Part shown: piece by piece, positions 44,309 to 55,644 of the stretch | Layout: every line of letters begins with the position of its first letter | How positions within the stretch are numbered: the stretch's first letter is position 1 | Source of the DNA: Dipteris shenzhenensis | Lineage: Eukaryota; Polypodiophyta; Polypodiopsida; Gleicheniales | DNA: 64,000 nucleotides | Assembly (NCBI GenBank): GCA_047967505.1 | Contig: CM106540.1 | Reading direction: 5' to 3' (one strand) | Program-made: the position numbers and the translations under genes | Notes under the pieces: model-generated | The model's database searches: none | Seen by the model: the letters and a program-made list of their open reading frames with translations, nothing else | Told to the model about the DNA's origin: nothing

Positions 44309-46298
44309 GTGGGAGTTGGAGAGAGAAAGATGGAGACGCGAGGGAAAGAGTCCCGTGTTTTTGAACGCAAGTGTGTGTGGTTGAGGCGTAGTTATAGATT
44401 GAATTTGCTACTACATCTGTCACTGTTGCTCGTGTGGTACTTTGAGTGGGGAGAGAGTAGGAACACTCTGACGGATGTCAGTGGCCGGGATGGGCTTTTA
44501 ACGAGAGAGGAGCGAGAGAGAGATTTTTTGGATTGGATACACAGGGTAAGGGAAAAGAAGAATTCCGGCAGCCAGCTAGAGAGTTCGTTTGAAACTAGTG
44601 CGGCAGCAGCTGGCGGTGTTATCACAGTTGACAAAAGCGGAGGTGGAGATTTCACCTCGGTTCAGGCCGCAGTGGATTCTGTGCCTAAGCAAAACGCTCA
44701 ACGTGCAGATTCAGATTGCTGCCGGAGTTTATGAGTAAGGTTCAAATTAAACTCAAGTAACCCGCAATTCTCTTGTGTAGGCGTAGCTTGGTTTTCACGT
44801 CGATAGCTACAGCAATTGGCAAGGACATCAGCTTTAGCTAAACTTAATTCACAGCTCTGAGTAGCTCCCTAGACAGTTAGAATCACAGCAATTGTTAGAA
44901 TAACAAGAACATTAAAACGAGTCGGTGAAACGTCCATCCTACCACGCTTAAGAATGCTCTACCAATGGAATCCGTTGAAGCCTGCAATCGAAATGCCTCC
45001 TTACGGCGCGTACGCTTTCCATTCATTCTTGCTAGTATCCCAAAGATAAGCCCAATTCTCTTCGCAGCTAAATTCAGTCTGATGGAATGATGGCTCAGGG
45101 AGAAAGTGTTCGTGCCTAAGAACAAGCCTTTCATCACCTTCCAAGGTGCTGGAAGTGGCCTCACAACGATCACTTATGACGATACCAAAGAAGGTGCCGG
45201 AACGACGCAGGACAGTGCCACTGTTGGGGTGAACTCTGAGAGTTTTATCGCCAAGGGTATCACGTTCAAGGTGAGCTTATCGGGTTTCCAATTGCTTGTA
45301 ATCTTACCTTTGGCGATATTTTGCTCCACCTCCAGGCGTTGCTGGCAGGCAAGCCGTTGCCTTCAGGATCAACGCGGACAAGGCCGCGTTCTACGAATGT
45401 AGCTTCCTGGGAGCCCAGGGCACGCTCTACGACGACCACGGGCGACATTACTTGAGAACTGCTACATCGAAGGCTCCATTGATTTCATATTTGGCGATGG
45501 GCAATCGTTGTACCAGGTCAGCACTCACAGTCGCAAGCACGATTCCAGCAAGCAGCTTAACAAATTACGGCCCGATATCTGAGAAGTGATCAGATTGTGT
45601 TGAAATTTTGGAGCAGGGATGTCAATTGCACGCTTTGCCGGTGACTACAGGATCCTTGACCGCCCAGAAGCGGTCGAGCCCCCGTGAGAACACTGGATTT
45701 TCGTTCGTTCAGTGCAGCGTGGCGGGCTCTGGCGCGCTGTATCTAGGACGAGCCTGGGGCGCTTACTCCCGAGTGGTCTTCGCTTACACAAACATCGCAG
45801 ATATAATCATCCCAGCAGGATGGTATAACTGGGGAGTGCCGGGCAGAGAGTGGTAAGCTTGCACACTTCATCACCTGCGTTCGTTTGTGGCCACCGAACA
45901 TTCTGTTTTTGTTGATAACCGGTCCTGCATGGGTCGTTCAAAATCTGTTTTCCTAATGCGTATGGAGTGTGCACTCGATGACTACTGCGTTCTGTAATCA
46001 ATTTCATGTATGCATGTTTGTGAGTTCAACTTGTGAATGCCTGAGGCTCATTTCGAATCGGTGGATGTTTCTGTCTGGGAATCAGTCGTGAAGAGATTGA
46101 TTGCTTGCAGTATGGGTTCTCTGATCAGCGATGCAATTTGCGGGATGACAGGACGGTCTTCTACGGGCAATACAAGTGTACCGGACCGGGGGCTAAGAAA
46201 ACAGCAGGGTAGAGTGGTCTCATGAGTTGACGGATGCCGAACTGGCACCGTTCTTGACTGTCAGTTTCATCGATGGTGCTTCGTGGCTGCAAGTGTAG
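44309..46298 (+). pseudogene. Pectinesterase (pectin methylesterase), frameshifted
   Basis: The intact family removes methyl esters from cell-wall homogalacturonan. Exon 1 (44309-44734) has a hydrophobic signal-anchor-like stretch (LNLLLHLSLLLVWY) and ITVDKSGGGDFTSVQAAVDS. Exon 2 (45099-45270) has VFVPKNKPFITFQGAGSG. Exon 3 (about 45323-45516) has [20 protein letters not shown] and, in another frame, [19 protein letters not shown]. Exon 4 (45617-45852) has [19 protein letters not shown] and [19 protein letters not shown]. Exon 5 (46152-46298) has TVFYGQYKCTGPGAKKTAG then, after indels, LTDAELAPFLTVSFIDGASW. Frame breaks sit near 44702, 45453 and 46207-46220, and the exon 3 acceptor is damaged. 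The first catalytic Asp (usual QDTLY) is Gly (QGTLY, codon 45419-45421); DFIFG and LGRAW are kept. It is very probably a pseudogene, of the PME group without a pro-region. Confidence 0.88.
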
Positions 46299-46689
46299 CT
46301 CCGTGAACCGATCAACCTCATTCGCTTGATTCAATCGATTGAATTCAAAACGTTTCACGTCATGCACGTTTGATTTGCCAATTAGCAGCACAATGTTGCA
46401 CGAATTACATATGACGTTTGGGCCCTCCATCTAACTTCTAGTAATTGTGAATCAACTCCTCTATTTAATGATTCTGTATATGAGGTTTGGGCCCTCTATC
46501 ACACACTTGACCTACTGGGCCGCTTGACTTCAAAAATCTAAAACTCACAAACTACACTCAATCTTCATCTCGAATCAATCCGAGTACAATTGTAATTTTG
46601 CGAAAAAAATTCCGGAGGGAGAGTGCAGATGGCTGTGGCAGAACGAAGGCTCGGCTATGGTGATAAATTCGTCTCAATTAACCTTTCAG
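46299..46689. other. 3' flank of the pectinesterase pseudogene
   Basis: GTTTGGGCCCTC(C/T)ATC occurs twice (about 46417 and 46485). No gene seen. Confidence 0.4.
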
Positions 46690-46955
46690 CCACCTTCCCA
46701 ACAGCCTGCTCCTCTCCCTCTCCCTCCACTCTCCGATCCCTCTCCCTCTCCCCTCTCCTTCCACTCTGCTCCTCTCCCTCTCCCTCTCCCTCCACTCTCC
46801 GATCCCTCTCCCTCTCCCTCCACTGTGTTCTGCCCCTCTCCCTCTCCCTCCACTCAGCGTGCTCCACTCCCTCCCCTTCTCCCTTTGCTCTCTCTCCATC
46901 CACTCTCTTCCTCCCACTCACCCTCCCTCTCTGCCTCCCTCTCTTTATAGTTGCT
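46690..46955. repeat. CCCTCT-rich low-complexity tract
   Basis: Degenerate tandem CTCCCTCTCCCTCCACTC units, open in several frames on both strands by virtue of composition. Confidence 0.9.
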
Positions 46956-47735
46956 ATGGCGCCCTTTAGAACGTTCGCGAGTCTCCAGAATCTTTGTGCA
47001 TAATTTTTTTACTATGGCTTACCTTAATCGCCTGTCGCGCGCTTGAATGGCAAAAAACCTTAGCTTAATCACCCGTCGATGCTCAAACTACTAATTAATA
47101 ACATGATTAAAACTCATCGTGGGGACCTACTCGAATGATTGTGATATATATGCAATTGCTGAATAGGCCCCCCAGCATGAAGACACACTACATTCATTAA
47201 TTCATTTGTGTTTTTGGGGGCCGCGATGCTCATTAACATAAGGTTTGTGCATTTAATTGAGGGGAGCGGGCTGGAAGGATTCTTCTGGAAGCCTCCTTCC
47301 AGATGGCAGTGGCACAAGCTTCTTCCAGAATCCTCCGCATCCAAAAGTCGTTGCCCTGGAGTATAAAAGGAGTGGGGGTGATGGATTGCAGGTAGAGAAG
47401 GGGGACTGTGAAAGCCTCCCAAGGACAAGGAGGACCTCCTCGCCTTTGTGAATATCATCAGCTTTCATCCCGATTATGCAGTAACTTGACTTGGAGCCTC
47501 CCTCACTAGGAAGGGGGAGAGATGGAAGGTAGGGGAAAGGGAGAGGAATGGGAGCACTAGTGAGAGAGGGGAGGGGGAGGAGGGAGGAAGTGGAGGGAGG
47601 AGGGAGTAGAGATGCTCAGACTCAAGGGAGGGGGAGGAGACGGCTAAGAGGAGATAATGTAGGCTGAGAGCAGTGAGGAGGGCAGGTGAGGAGGAGTGGT
47701 GAGGGAGGGAGAGAGACTTTTGGGAGGTTCACCTC
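46956..47735. other. No gene; purine-rich tract at 47505-47720
   Basis: A TATAAAAGG box at about 47371 follows inverted GGA(A)GCCTCCTTCCAGA and CTTCTTCCAGAA motifs. It could be an LTR or promoter remnant, but no partner was found. 47505-47720 is AG-rich low-complexity DNA. Confidence 0.35.
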
Positions 47736-47975
47736 ATAAACTTTTAGTGTACCATGTGCATTCAAAAGGAGGGGTATTTTAATTTAAGTTTTTGAAAATT
47801 TTGAACAGGTTTACAATAATAGGAGGGGTTTTTTAATTCAACTTTAGAAAAACATCACTTAGTTCATAAGTAAAGAGGGGTGTTTTTATTGGGGGGGAAA
47901 TTTTAGTTGAGGGACTTTTTAAATACCCCTTGAAGATACGTGATACATAGGGTTTCTAAGTAGTGCACCCCCTGA
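47735..47975. repeat. Unclassified dispersed repeat, copy 2
   Basis: Begins near TTTTAGTGTACCATGTGCAT and ends at TAGTGCACCCCCTGAGG. Most of its length matches copy 3 at 48575-48815 with about four differences in five bases kept. No terminal inverted repeat or coding sequence was recognised. Confidence 0.8.
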
Positions 47976-47984
47976 GGAGGGACT

Positions 47985-48002
47985 CCTTCCCCCCCCCTCT
48001 CT

Positions 48003-48047
<45 letters not shown>

Positions 48048-48050
48048 TGG
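47985..48050. repeat. Polypyrimidine and (CT)n tract
   Basis: C runs pass into a (CT)n run of about 22 units. Confidence 0.95.
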
Positions 48051-48132
48051 TAAGGAGGTGGACGGGGAGACCATGGAGGGAGAGCGGAGGGGGGAGGTAG
48101 GGGAGGAGGGGGTATTGCCACCCCCCCTCTCC

Positions 48133-48330
48133 CCAACCTATTGCGTACACAATAGGTTGGAGGGAAGGGGGGGGGATTGCTACCCCCCCACTCCAACCTA
48201 TTATCCCTCCCCCTATTGCATACACAAAAGGCTTGGACAGGGAAGGGAGGGGGGGAGGAGGAGATTACTGGCACCTCACCCCCTCCCCACCCCCCCCCCC
48301 ATCCAACCGATTGCGTATAATAGGTTGTGG
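48133..48330. repeat. Inverted-repeat module in low-complexity DNA, three variants
   Basis: CCAACCTATTG...CAATAGGTTGG at 48133-48160 is an 11-bp-arm palindrome. Relatives occur at about 48192-48236 and 48303-48330, separated by C and G runs. Confidence 0.7.
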
Positions 48331-48346
48331 GGGTTGGGGGAGGGTC

Positions 48347-48349
<3 letters not shown>

Positions 48350-48405
<56 letters not shown>
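48350..48405. repeat. (CT)n microsatellite
   Basis: About 27 CT units. Confidence 0.97.
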
Positions 48406-48407
<2 letters not shown>

Positions 48408-48574
48408 CCTCCTAAGAAGGTGTATTTTTATATAAAAAAGGTGTATATGTACACCACCTTTCTAAGAGAATTAGTCAGCTATTGATGTTCTAGCTTTAAA
48501 AACAACATTACGAGTGTATTCATGTTTGGTGGACTTTTTTTTAGTCCATTTTTGAAAGTGGAGCTGGGGGGTTC

Positions 48575-48815
48575 ATCTCTAAAAGTTTTAGTGTACCATG
48601 TGCATTCAAAGAAGGGGTATTTTAATCCCACTTTTTTTTAAAAAATTAACAGTATTACAATAATAAAAGATTTTTTTTAATTCAAATCTAGAAAAAAATC
48701 CATCAGTTCATAAGTAAAGAGGAGTGGTTTTATTGGGGGGGAAATTTTCGTTGAGGGTTTTTTTAATACCCCTTGAATGCACATGATACCTAGAATTTTT
48801 TAGTAGTGCACCCCT
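48575..48815. repeat. Unclassified dispersed repeat, copy 3
   Basis: Same order of blocks as copy 2: TTTTAGTGTACCATGTGCAT, GGGGTATTTTAAT, TTCATAAGTAAAGAGG, TTGAATGCACATGATA, TTAGTAGTGCACCCC. Confidence 0.8.
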
Positions 48816-48839
48816 AAGAAGTGGAGAGATGGGCTATTG

Positions 48840-48930
48840 TCGCTGGGATCCAAAAGAAAAGAAGATCATACGGAGACATGATGTGGTCTTCAATGAGAAG
48901 AAGATGCATAAGACACCCATGAGGGATTGG
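48840..48930 (+). pseudogene. Fragment of another Copia element, the insertion site of element A
   Basis: The plus frame reads WDPKEKKIIRRHDVVFNEKK then MHKTPMRDW, the segment linking integrase to RT in Copia elements. Element A inserted a few bases further on (target GAGAA). Confidence 0.65.
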
Positions 48931-48942
48931 AAATGAGGAGAA

Positions 48943-49290
48943 TGTTGAGATATCGAGCTCCACTCATGATATGCCAAGGTGACCGTTGTGCATTTATGTC
49001 ACTGACCTATTAGCTGCAGATGCGGTTGGTACACCGCCCATAAATAATAGTTGGATGATAGCTATCCTTATCTACTCTAGTTCGTGGCTCACTTAGTATG
49101 CCACCTTAGTTAGTTGAGTTTGGTTTGAGACCCACATGTAGGGTTCTTCTATTTCTTTGTACTAGTGTTCTTTTGGCTTTCACAAGAAGAGGAAAACTGT
49201 TTTTAGCCTCCACCTTTGTGTGTATTCCCCCATTGTATATGTGAGAAAGCTGCAAGTGAGACACCTTCCCTCTCTCCCACTATCTTCACA
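48943..49290 (+). repeat. 5' LTR of element A
   Basis: Starts TGTTGAGATATCGAGCTCC and ends CTATCTTCACA. 348 bp. Confidence 0.95.
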
Positions 49291-49303
49291 TGGTATCAGA
49301 GCC
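49291..49303 (+). other. Primer binding site of element A
   Basis: TGGTATCAGAGCC immediately after the LTR, complementary to the 3' end of initiator tRNA-Met. Confidence 0.95.
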
Positions 49304-49842
49304 TTGTTCATGGTAAGGAGCTCAAGAAAGCAAACCAAGTTCGTAGTGTCCTGGTAAGAGGACCAGTGTTGCTTTCCTTTTTCGAGTTTAGGAGCAAATC
49401 TCTGCCTAGCACAGCCAAAAGTGCAAGAGTGCACTATTTCAGATTGAGATGCCCTTCGCAGTGTGGTGAGAGGGGATTATATGCTTCGGGTGAGGGCAAA
49501 GCCCTTGGTCACTTCATTTTTCTGATTCGAGGCCATTTCAAGTCCCGTTTTGAAGGCGGAAGTTCTTCACAGGCACTTAGAAAAAGACCATGTTTTTGCT
49601 GTGCAACCACTGCTCTACTGGTCGGTGAAAGGTTGCCGCAGAAATTGCATTGTATGCCTGTGCGTAGAGATATTGGGAGTTGCAGAATCATCCTTGTTGC
49701 CTGTTGATGCAAAATCATCACTAGGAACTCACTAGGAAGTGACTGTGTGGTCAAATACCACTTTCATCAGTTTTGTAGATCTGCCCGTGTGAGGCAAAAG
49801 CTGTGTTTTTTGCAGTGATAGAATATTTTGCAGTGTTCTATA

Positions 49843-50717
49843 ATGGCGTCTGATTCTCTTTCACAAATTGTCACTGAAAAGCTTGACAAGAACAACTTCC
49901 AGGCATGGAAGTTTAGAATGATGAATTTCCTTATGGGAAAAGGCTATTGGGAGTTCATTACAGGAAATGAAGAGGAACCAGTTCTTCTGAATGTTCCCAA
50001 TCAACAGGAAATGCAGGCATTTAAAGGATGGCATGAGAGAGCCAAAAAAGTTATGTACTAGCTTTCTATAAGTATTTCGAATTCTATGATTGTGCATATT
50101 CAGGATGCAAGTACGCCAAAGGAGGCATGGGATACTTTGGCAAAAATGTATAGCACAAACACGCAAGCCAGGAAAATGCAGCTCAAGCAGGAGTTCACAA
50201 TGTGCAGAGAGAAAATATGAGCATCAATGACTACCACATGAAGGTGAAGAAAATTATAGATGCACTTGCTTCCATTGGGTCGCCAGTGGAAGATGATGAT
50301 CTAGTTTCTATGACCTTAAATGGTCTAGGAAAGGATTATGCATAGTTCCGGACATCCATTGCAGTCCATGAAAAATTTCCTGATTTTGAGGAGTTGTTTG
50401 CTCTTCTAATTTCTGAAGAGCAGAGAAATGGTGGTGCATCTTCTTCAGGAGGAACTTCAAAAGAAACTGTCTTCTACTCAAATGCTGGAAGAGGTAGAGG
50501 CAGAGGTAGAGGAGGCCGATCTGGAGGCCATAGAAATCAGAATATGCAGCAAACTCAAGAAAACCAGTCCTATGGAGGAGGACGTGGTAACTCTAGAGGC
50601 AGGGGGAGCCAAAGAGACCATGGTGGATGGCAGAGAGGCCAAAATGCAAACAGCAATGTTGAATGCTACTACTGTGGTAAAATGGGTCATATGGCTAAAG
50701 ACTGCTACAAAAAGTAG
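49843..50717 (+). pseudogene. Element A gag (capsid and nucleocapsid)
   Basis: Starts MASDSLSQIVTEKL at 49843, then NNFQAWKFRMMNFLMGKGYW, a frame change near 50055, and EAWDTLAKMYSTNTQARKMQ. Another change follows, then SINDYHMKVKKI, an in-frame TAG after GLGKDYA (about 50343), an RGRGRGRGG-rich segment and the zinc knuckle CYYCGKMGHMAKDC, which is complete. A TAG follows the knuckle at 50716. It cannot yield a full gag. Confidence 0.92.
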
Positions 50718-50726
50718 AATGACATT

Positions 50727-53700
50727 ATGAATGGAAAATTGCAGCACGGCAATTATGCATCTTCTAGTAGACAGGGTGATGACAGAAATGAGCATCTATT
50801 TATGGTGCAGCACATAACCAATTCTGTGACAAGTGTAGAAGAACAAAATGATGTGTGGTATGTTGACTCAAGTGCGTCAAACCACATGACAGGTCATGCT
50901 GAATGGATGTAGGATGAAAGGAAAATGGAAAAACTAGGATTTGTGGAGACTAGTGATGATACTGCACATCCTATTGTGCAGATTGGTAAAATTCCTTTGT
51001 CTATGCAAGATGGGAAAAAGAAATACATATCTGATGTATTTCATGTCCCGAATATCACCAAGAACCTAGTTTTTGTTGGTCAAATGGTTGAGTAGGGCTT
51101 GCAGATCAGATTTAATCCTCATGGATGCTTTGTTGAGGATATGAAAAATAACGGTCGCTTGATAGCAAAAGGAAAGAAGAAGAGCAGGATGTTTACATTG
51201 GATGCAGACATGCCTGAATTGAGTGCAGCAATGTTTGCACATGGGACTGCTGTTGTTGCAGATATTGATATCTAGCATAAACGCATTGGTCATGTTAATG
51301 TACAGCGACTCAAATCAATGCAAGCCCAAAATATTGTTGCAGGATTGCCTAAATTCAAGGTTGCAGAAATGCATAAGGTATGTGAAACCTGTCAATTTGG
51401 AAAATAGGCGAGGAAATCATTTCCTAGGCATGTTCAACAGAGCAAGAAGCCATTGGAATTAATCCACTCTGATGTGTGGACTACTAAAGCTGCATCTATT
51501 GGAGGCTGTCATTATTTTGTCACTTTTATTGATGACTACAGCAGAAAAGTTTGGATGCATTTTATGAAAAAGAAAAGTGAAGTGTTTGGGCATTCCAAAG
51601 CTTTTAAAGCTATGGCTGAAAAAGAAACAGGCCTACAAATAAAATGCCTAAGGTCAGATGGAGGGGGAGAGTACCTCTCAAATGAGTTTCCAAGGTTCCT
51701 GCAGGAGCATGGCATAAAGCAGCAATATTCATGCAGTCATACCCCACAGCAAAATGGACTTGCAAAAAGGAAAAACAGGCATATTGGAGAGGTATCTCGG
51801 GCCATGCTAAATGAGAAAGATCTACCAGATTATTATTGGGCTGAAGCAGTTGCTACAGCAGCTTACATAATGAACAGGACTCCCACTGCAGCAATACATG
51901 GCATGACACCAGAGGAGATGTATACTGGTAGGAAACCAGATATTTCTCATTTGAACATTTTTTGTTGCATTGCCTATGTTCATGTGCCAGATGAGTTGAG
52001 GTCCAAGTTGGATCCAAAAGCTGAGAAGTGCATCTTTATTGGTTATTCTCTGTAGCAGAAAGGGTATAGATGCTATAACCCTTCTACTTGTAAGTTTACA
52101 GTGAGCAGAGATGTTGTTTTTTATGAGATGAGCAGCTGGTATGAACCAGTAAATGTGATGATTGATGTAGATGCACAAAATGGTAATGCTGCATAGAATT
52201 CACAGCAGCAATCACAAAATATAAGTGGACCTGCAGTGTCCTCTAGCAGTGGTTCACATACTTCGCCATGGATAGGCAGATTGAGATTAGGAGAATCTCC
52301 TCAAAGCAATGCAGATAGTGGTACGCAGGTACCATGAAAAGGAAAAGAGAAGGTAGATCAGCCCATGGTTGATGTGAATGTAGGTCACTCTTACATGGAT
52401 GGTGAATCCAGTGGCTCAGAACAGAGCATTGATGATGAGTTGGGTATTCCTTCTGTCATTACACCTAGAGTAAGGAAGGCCAGGGATGTTTTGAGAGCAC
52501 CTGGAAGTGAGCCTATTTTGCACACGTCTACCAGAGCTAGGTATCCTGTGGATAGACTGAAATATGATGGATTTACATCCATTCACTATGCCTATATGGT
52601 CAAAATGATATAGGAACCAGAACCCACTTCTTTTGAGCAAGCCATGGGAAATGAAAAATGGGAGAAAGCCATGGATGAAGAAATGGATGCCTTGGAAGCA
52701 AATGCTACATGGGAATTGGTGCCTTTGCCTAAAGACAAGAATGCAATTGGCTGTAAGTGGGTTTATAAGATCAAGCACAATGCAGATGGTTCTGTGAGCA
52801 GATACAAGGCAAGATTAGTTGTCAACGGGTATGCACAGACATATGGCATTGATTATGAAGAAACATTCAGTCCGGTTGCAAGGATGGCAACTATAAGAGC
52901 AGTCATTGCTATGGTTGCATGAAAGGGATGGTCTTTACATTAGATGGATGTAAAGAATGCCTTCTTGCATGGTGATTTGCAAGAAGAGGACTTTATGGAG
53001 CAGCCACCAAGTTATGTTCATGCTATTCATCCTGAGTTTGTTTGTAGGTTGAAGAAAGCCTTGTATGGCTTGAAGCAAGCACCTATAGCATGGTCTGACA
53101 AGATAGGATAGTATATTGTCACTATTGGCTTTCAAATTTCCAAGGCAGATTTCTCACTCTATGTGAGAAAAATAGAGAAAGGTATTATGTTGCTTGTCAT
53201 TTATGTTGATGATGAATATCCTTCTTGTGAAAATGCTATTGAAGCAGAAGTTTGAGATGAAGGATTTGGGAGAGCTGCATTATTTCTTGGGCATTGAGGT
53301 GATTAGATCACCAAGTGGGATATAGCTCTTGCAGAGGCAATATGGATTGGACATGCTGTCCAAATATGGGACGACAGGCTGTAAGCCTATTTCAGTTCCT
53401 TAGGAGCAGAATGTGAAGCTAAGCACAGACGCATAGTAGGAAGTTTGATTTATATGACTATTACCAGGCCAAATTTAAGCTATGCTATTGGATTGGTAAG
53501 TCAGTTTATGCAGGCTCCAAGGAAACTGCATTTGGATACGGCTAGATGCATACTCAGGTATGTGAAGTCCACATTGCAGTATGGACTATTTTATGAGGTT
53601 GGAGTTCAGATACAGTTGCATGGATACATTGATGCTGATTGGGCTGGTAGTATTTCTGATAAACGATCTACCAGTGGATATGTGTTCTCTTTTGGGAGTG

Positions 53701-54086
53701 CTGTAGTCACCTGGAGCAGTAAGAAATAGCCTACAGTTGCCTTGTCGAGCACAGAGGCTGAGTACAGGGGTGCAGCAATGGCTGCATGTGAGGTAGCTTG
53801 GTTTCATAAGCTACTTTATGATATGCATCAGTCTACACATGGGCCATTTGTCATTTATTGTGACAACATGAGCAGTATACACTTGGCAAATAACCTAGTC
53901 TATCATGCTAGAACAAAGCACATTGAGGTGCATTATCACTATGTGTGGGAGAAGGTTTTACTAGGTCTTATTGATCTAGTTTATGTCAGCACAGAGGATC
54001 AGGTAGCTGACATATTCACGAAGGCATTGGGCGCAGAGAAGCTGCACAAGTTCAAAGACCTGCTTGGTGACCTGCTTGGTGTGTAG
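50727..54086 (+). pseudogene. Element A pol (protease, integrase, RT, RNase H)
   Basis: Protease VWYVDSSASNHMTG (DSS instead of DSG) is at about 50855. Pre-integrase has HKRIGHVNVQRLKSM. Integrase (51450-52055) has LIHSDVWTT, FVTFIDDYSRKVW and HTPQQNGLAKRKN, where Lys replaces the catalytic Glu. RT has [35 protein letters not shown] and VIYVDD, followed by a deletion of about 25 bases. RNase H has HGYIDADWAGSISDKRST, ALSSTEAEYRGAAMAACEV and TKHIEVHYHYVWEK, ending at 54086. Many in-frame stops are present, mostly TAG. A deletion of about 36 bases near 53430 removes part of the connection. Confidence 0.94.
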
Positions 54087-54100
54087 AAATTGGGACTGAG

Positions 54101-54112
54101 CTCGAGGGGGAG
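54101..54112 (+). other. Polypurine tract of element A
   Basis: CTCGAGGGGGAG directly before the 3' LTR; primes plus-strand synthesis. Confidence 0.88.
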
Positions 54113-54464
54113 TGTTGAGATATTGAGCTCCACTCGTGATATGCTAGGGTGACCGTTGTGCATTTATGTCACCGACTTGTTAGCTGCAGATGCGGTTGGT
54201 ACACTGCCCACAAATAATAGTTGGATGACAGCTATCCTTATCTACTCTAGTTCGTGGCTCAGTTAGTATGCCACCTTAGTTAGTTGAGTTTGGTTTGAGA
54301 CCCACATATATGGTTCTTCTATTTCTTTGTACTAGAGTTCTTTTGGCTTTCACAACTAAGAAGAGGAAAACTGTTTTCAGCCTCCACCTTTGTGTGTATT
54401 CCCCCATTGTGTATGTGAAAAAGATGCAAGTGAGACTCCTTCCCTCTCTCCCACTATCTTCACA
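54113..54464 (+). repeat. 3' LTR of element A
   Basis: 352 bp, near 95% identical to the 5' LTR, followed by the GAGAA duplication. Confidence 0.95.
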
Positions 54465-54469
54465 GAGAA

Positions 54470-55640
54470 TCACTTTCCAGGATGTGAATCCACTTGCATA
54501 GGTTGATTGAGAGTAAGTTGTCCATGCACCGAATGTCCAAAAAATGGTGCCCCGAGGTACTACAACTACACAATCAAGGGTAGATCATGGATCATCTATT
54601 GGTGGAAATAATAAGCCAAATGAGGCTGATATGTAGGTGGGCTAGTGAGCTGAAATGCCCTTGAGAAGATTAGCTTAGGTGGAGTGTTAATGAATCGAGG
54701 TAATGTTGTTGTATTCTGATCCATACCATCTACAATAATGTGCATGTACTCATTTGAGTGAGAAATAGCTTTCTCCTTCCAAAAATGCATATTTTGTCTA
54801 AAATGCCAAACAAGTCCATGATGAAATTCTCTTTTTTTTTTGTATGCTTCTCTTTGCTGTGGAGAGTTGTACTCTCAAGTTCTCACTTTAGATCATGAGA
54901 GTCACTGCACTTTGACATTTTTAGCCTCTTTGGGATTTTATCATGTCCAAAGCTCTTCTTCTAGAGAGTATACAAATTGTGAAAAGATATCGGAGCATGC
55001 CCTTTTTGCCTCCGTGTTTCTCCAATAGACTTAAATACTTTTTTTTTGTCGAACTTATCGAGAGATGCATTTCAGATAGATGGAGTTAAGGTAAAGCATT
55101 TTCATGAATGTAGTCTTTCAAAATTGTTGTTGTTGAGACCATTGAGGCTCTTGTTTTGGTCCTTCCCAGTATATGCCATGTGATGACTCTATAGTAATGC
55201 AATATGCATTATTGCAAATACTTTTTCCATTTATAAGAGCCTTTATATGTTGTCCGGAACTTTTCTTTTTCTTCTTATTTACCAAAAATCAAGAGAGCCT
55301 CGTGAGTAGGTATTCATTTATTTTGATCCCTCACCTAAGCCACACTTGTTCTCTACACCCATGATTGATGTCATGTAAGTTAATGGAACGCATACATCTA
55401 CGCTTGCAACATGTAGATCACATTGCTTTTAGCATAACATCTTCATTCGTTACTCTTGTTCTCTCAATGGTTGCTTTTCTATATCTGTCTGGACTCGCTT
55501 TCTTTTCATGTATATGTATGCTCGTTTTTGTTTCTTCTGTACATCCTTATTTGAATTTGTACACTTCTCCCCATCAAATTTATTTGTCACTTTGTTGGAT
55601 CTTATCACAATCAAAGTCAAATACTGAATAGTCCTTTGTT
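54470..55640. other. About 1.2 kb with no recognised gene
   Basis: AT-rich; small open frames only. Confidence 0.4.
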
Positions 55641-55644
55641 GATT

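Larger units (their letters stand above)
48943..54464 (+). mobile_element. Ty1/copia element A, full length, 5522 bp
   Basis: Bounded by LTRs at 48943-49290 and 54113-54464, flanked by identical GAGAA at 48938-48942 and 54465-54469. It has a primer binding site, gag, protease, integrase, RT and RNase H in Copia order, and a polypurine tract. The LTRs differ at about 18 positions and one 4-bp indel (near 95% identity). The coding region carries many stops, at least two internal deletions and damaged catalytic residues, so it cannot act on its own. Element B at 58.9 kb is a close relative. Confidence 0.96.

Noticed and set aside
46655-47003. Several open frames on both strands in the CCCTCT tract
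   Set aside because: Low-complexity composition leaves all frames open; no protein signal.
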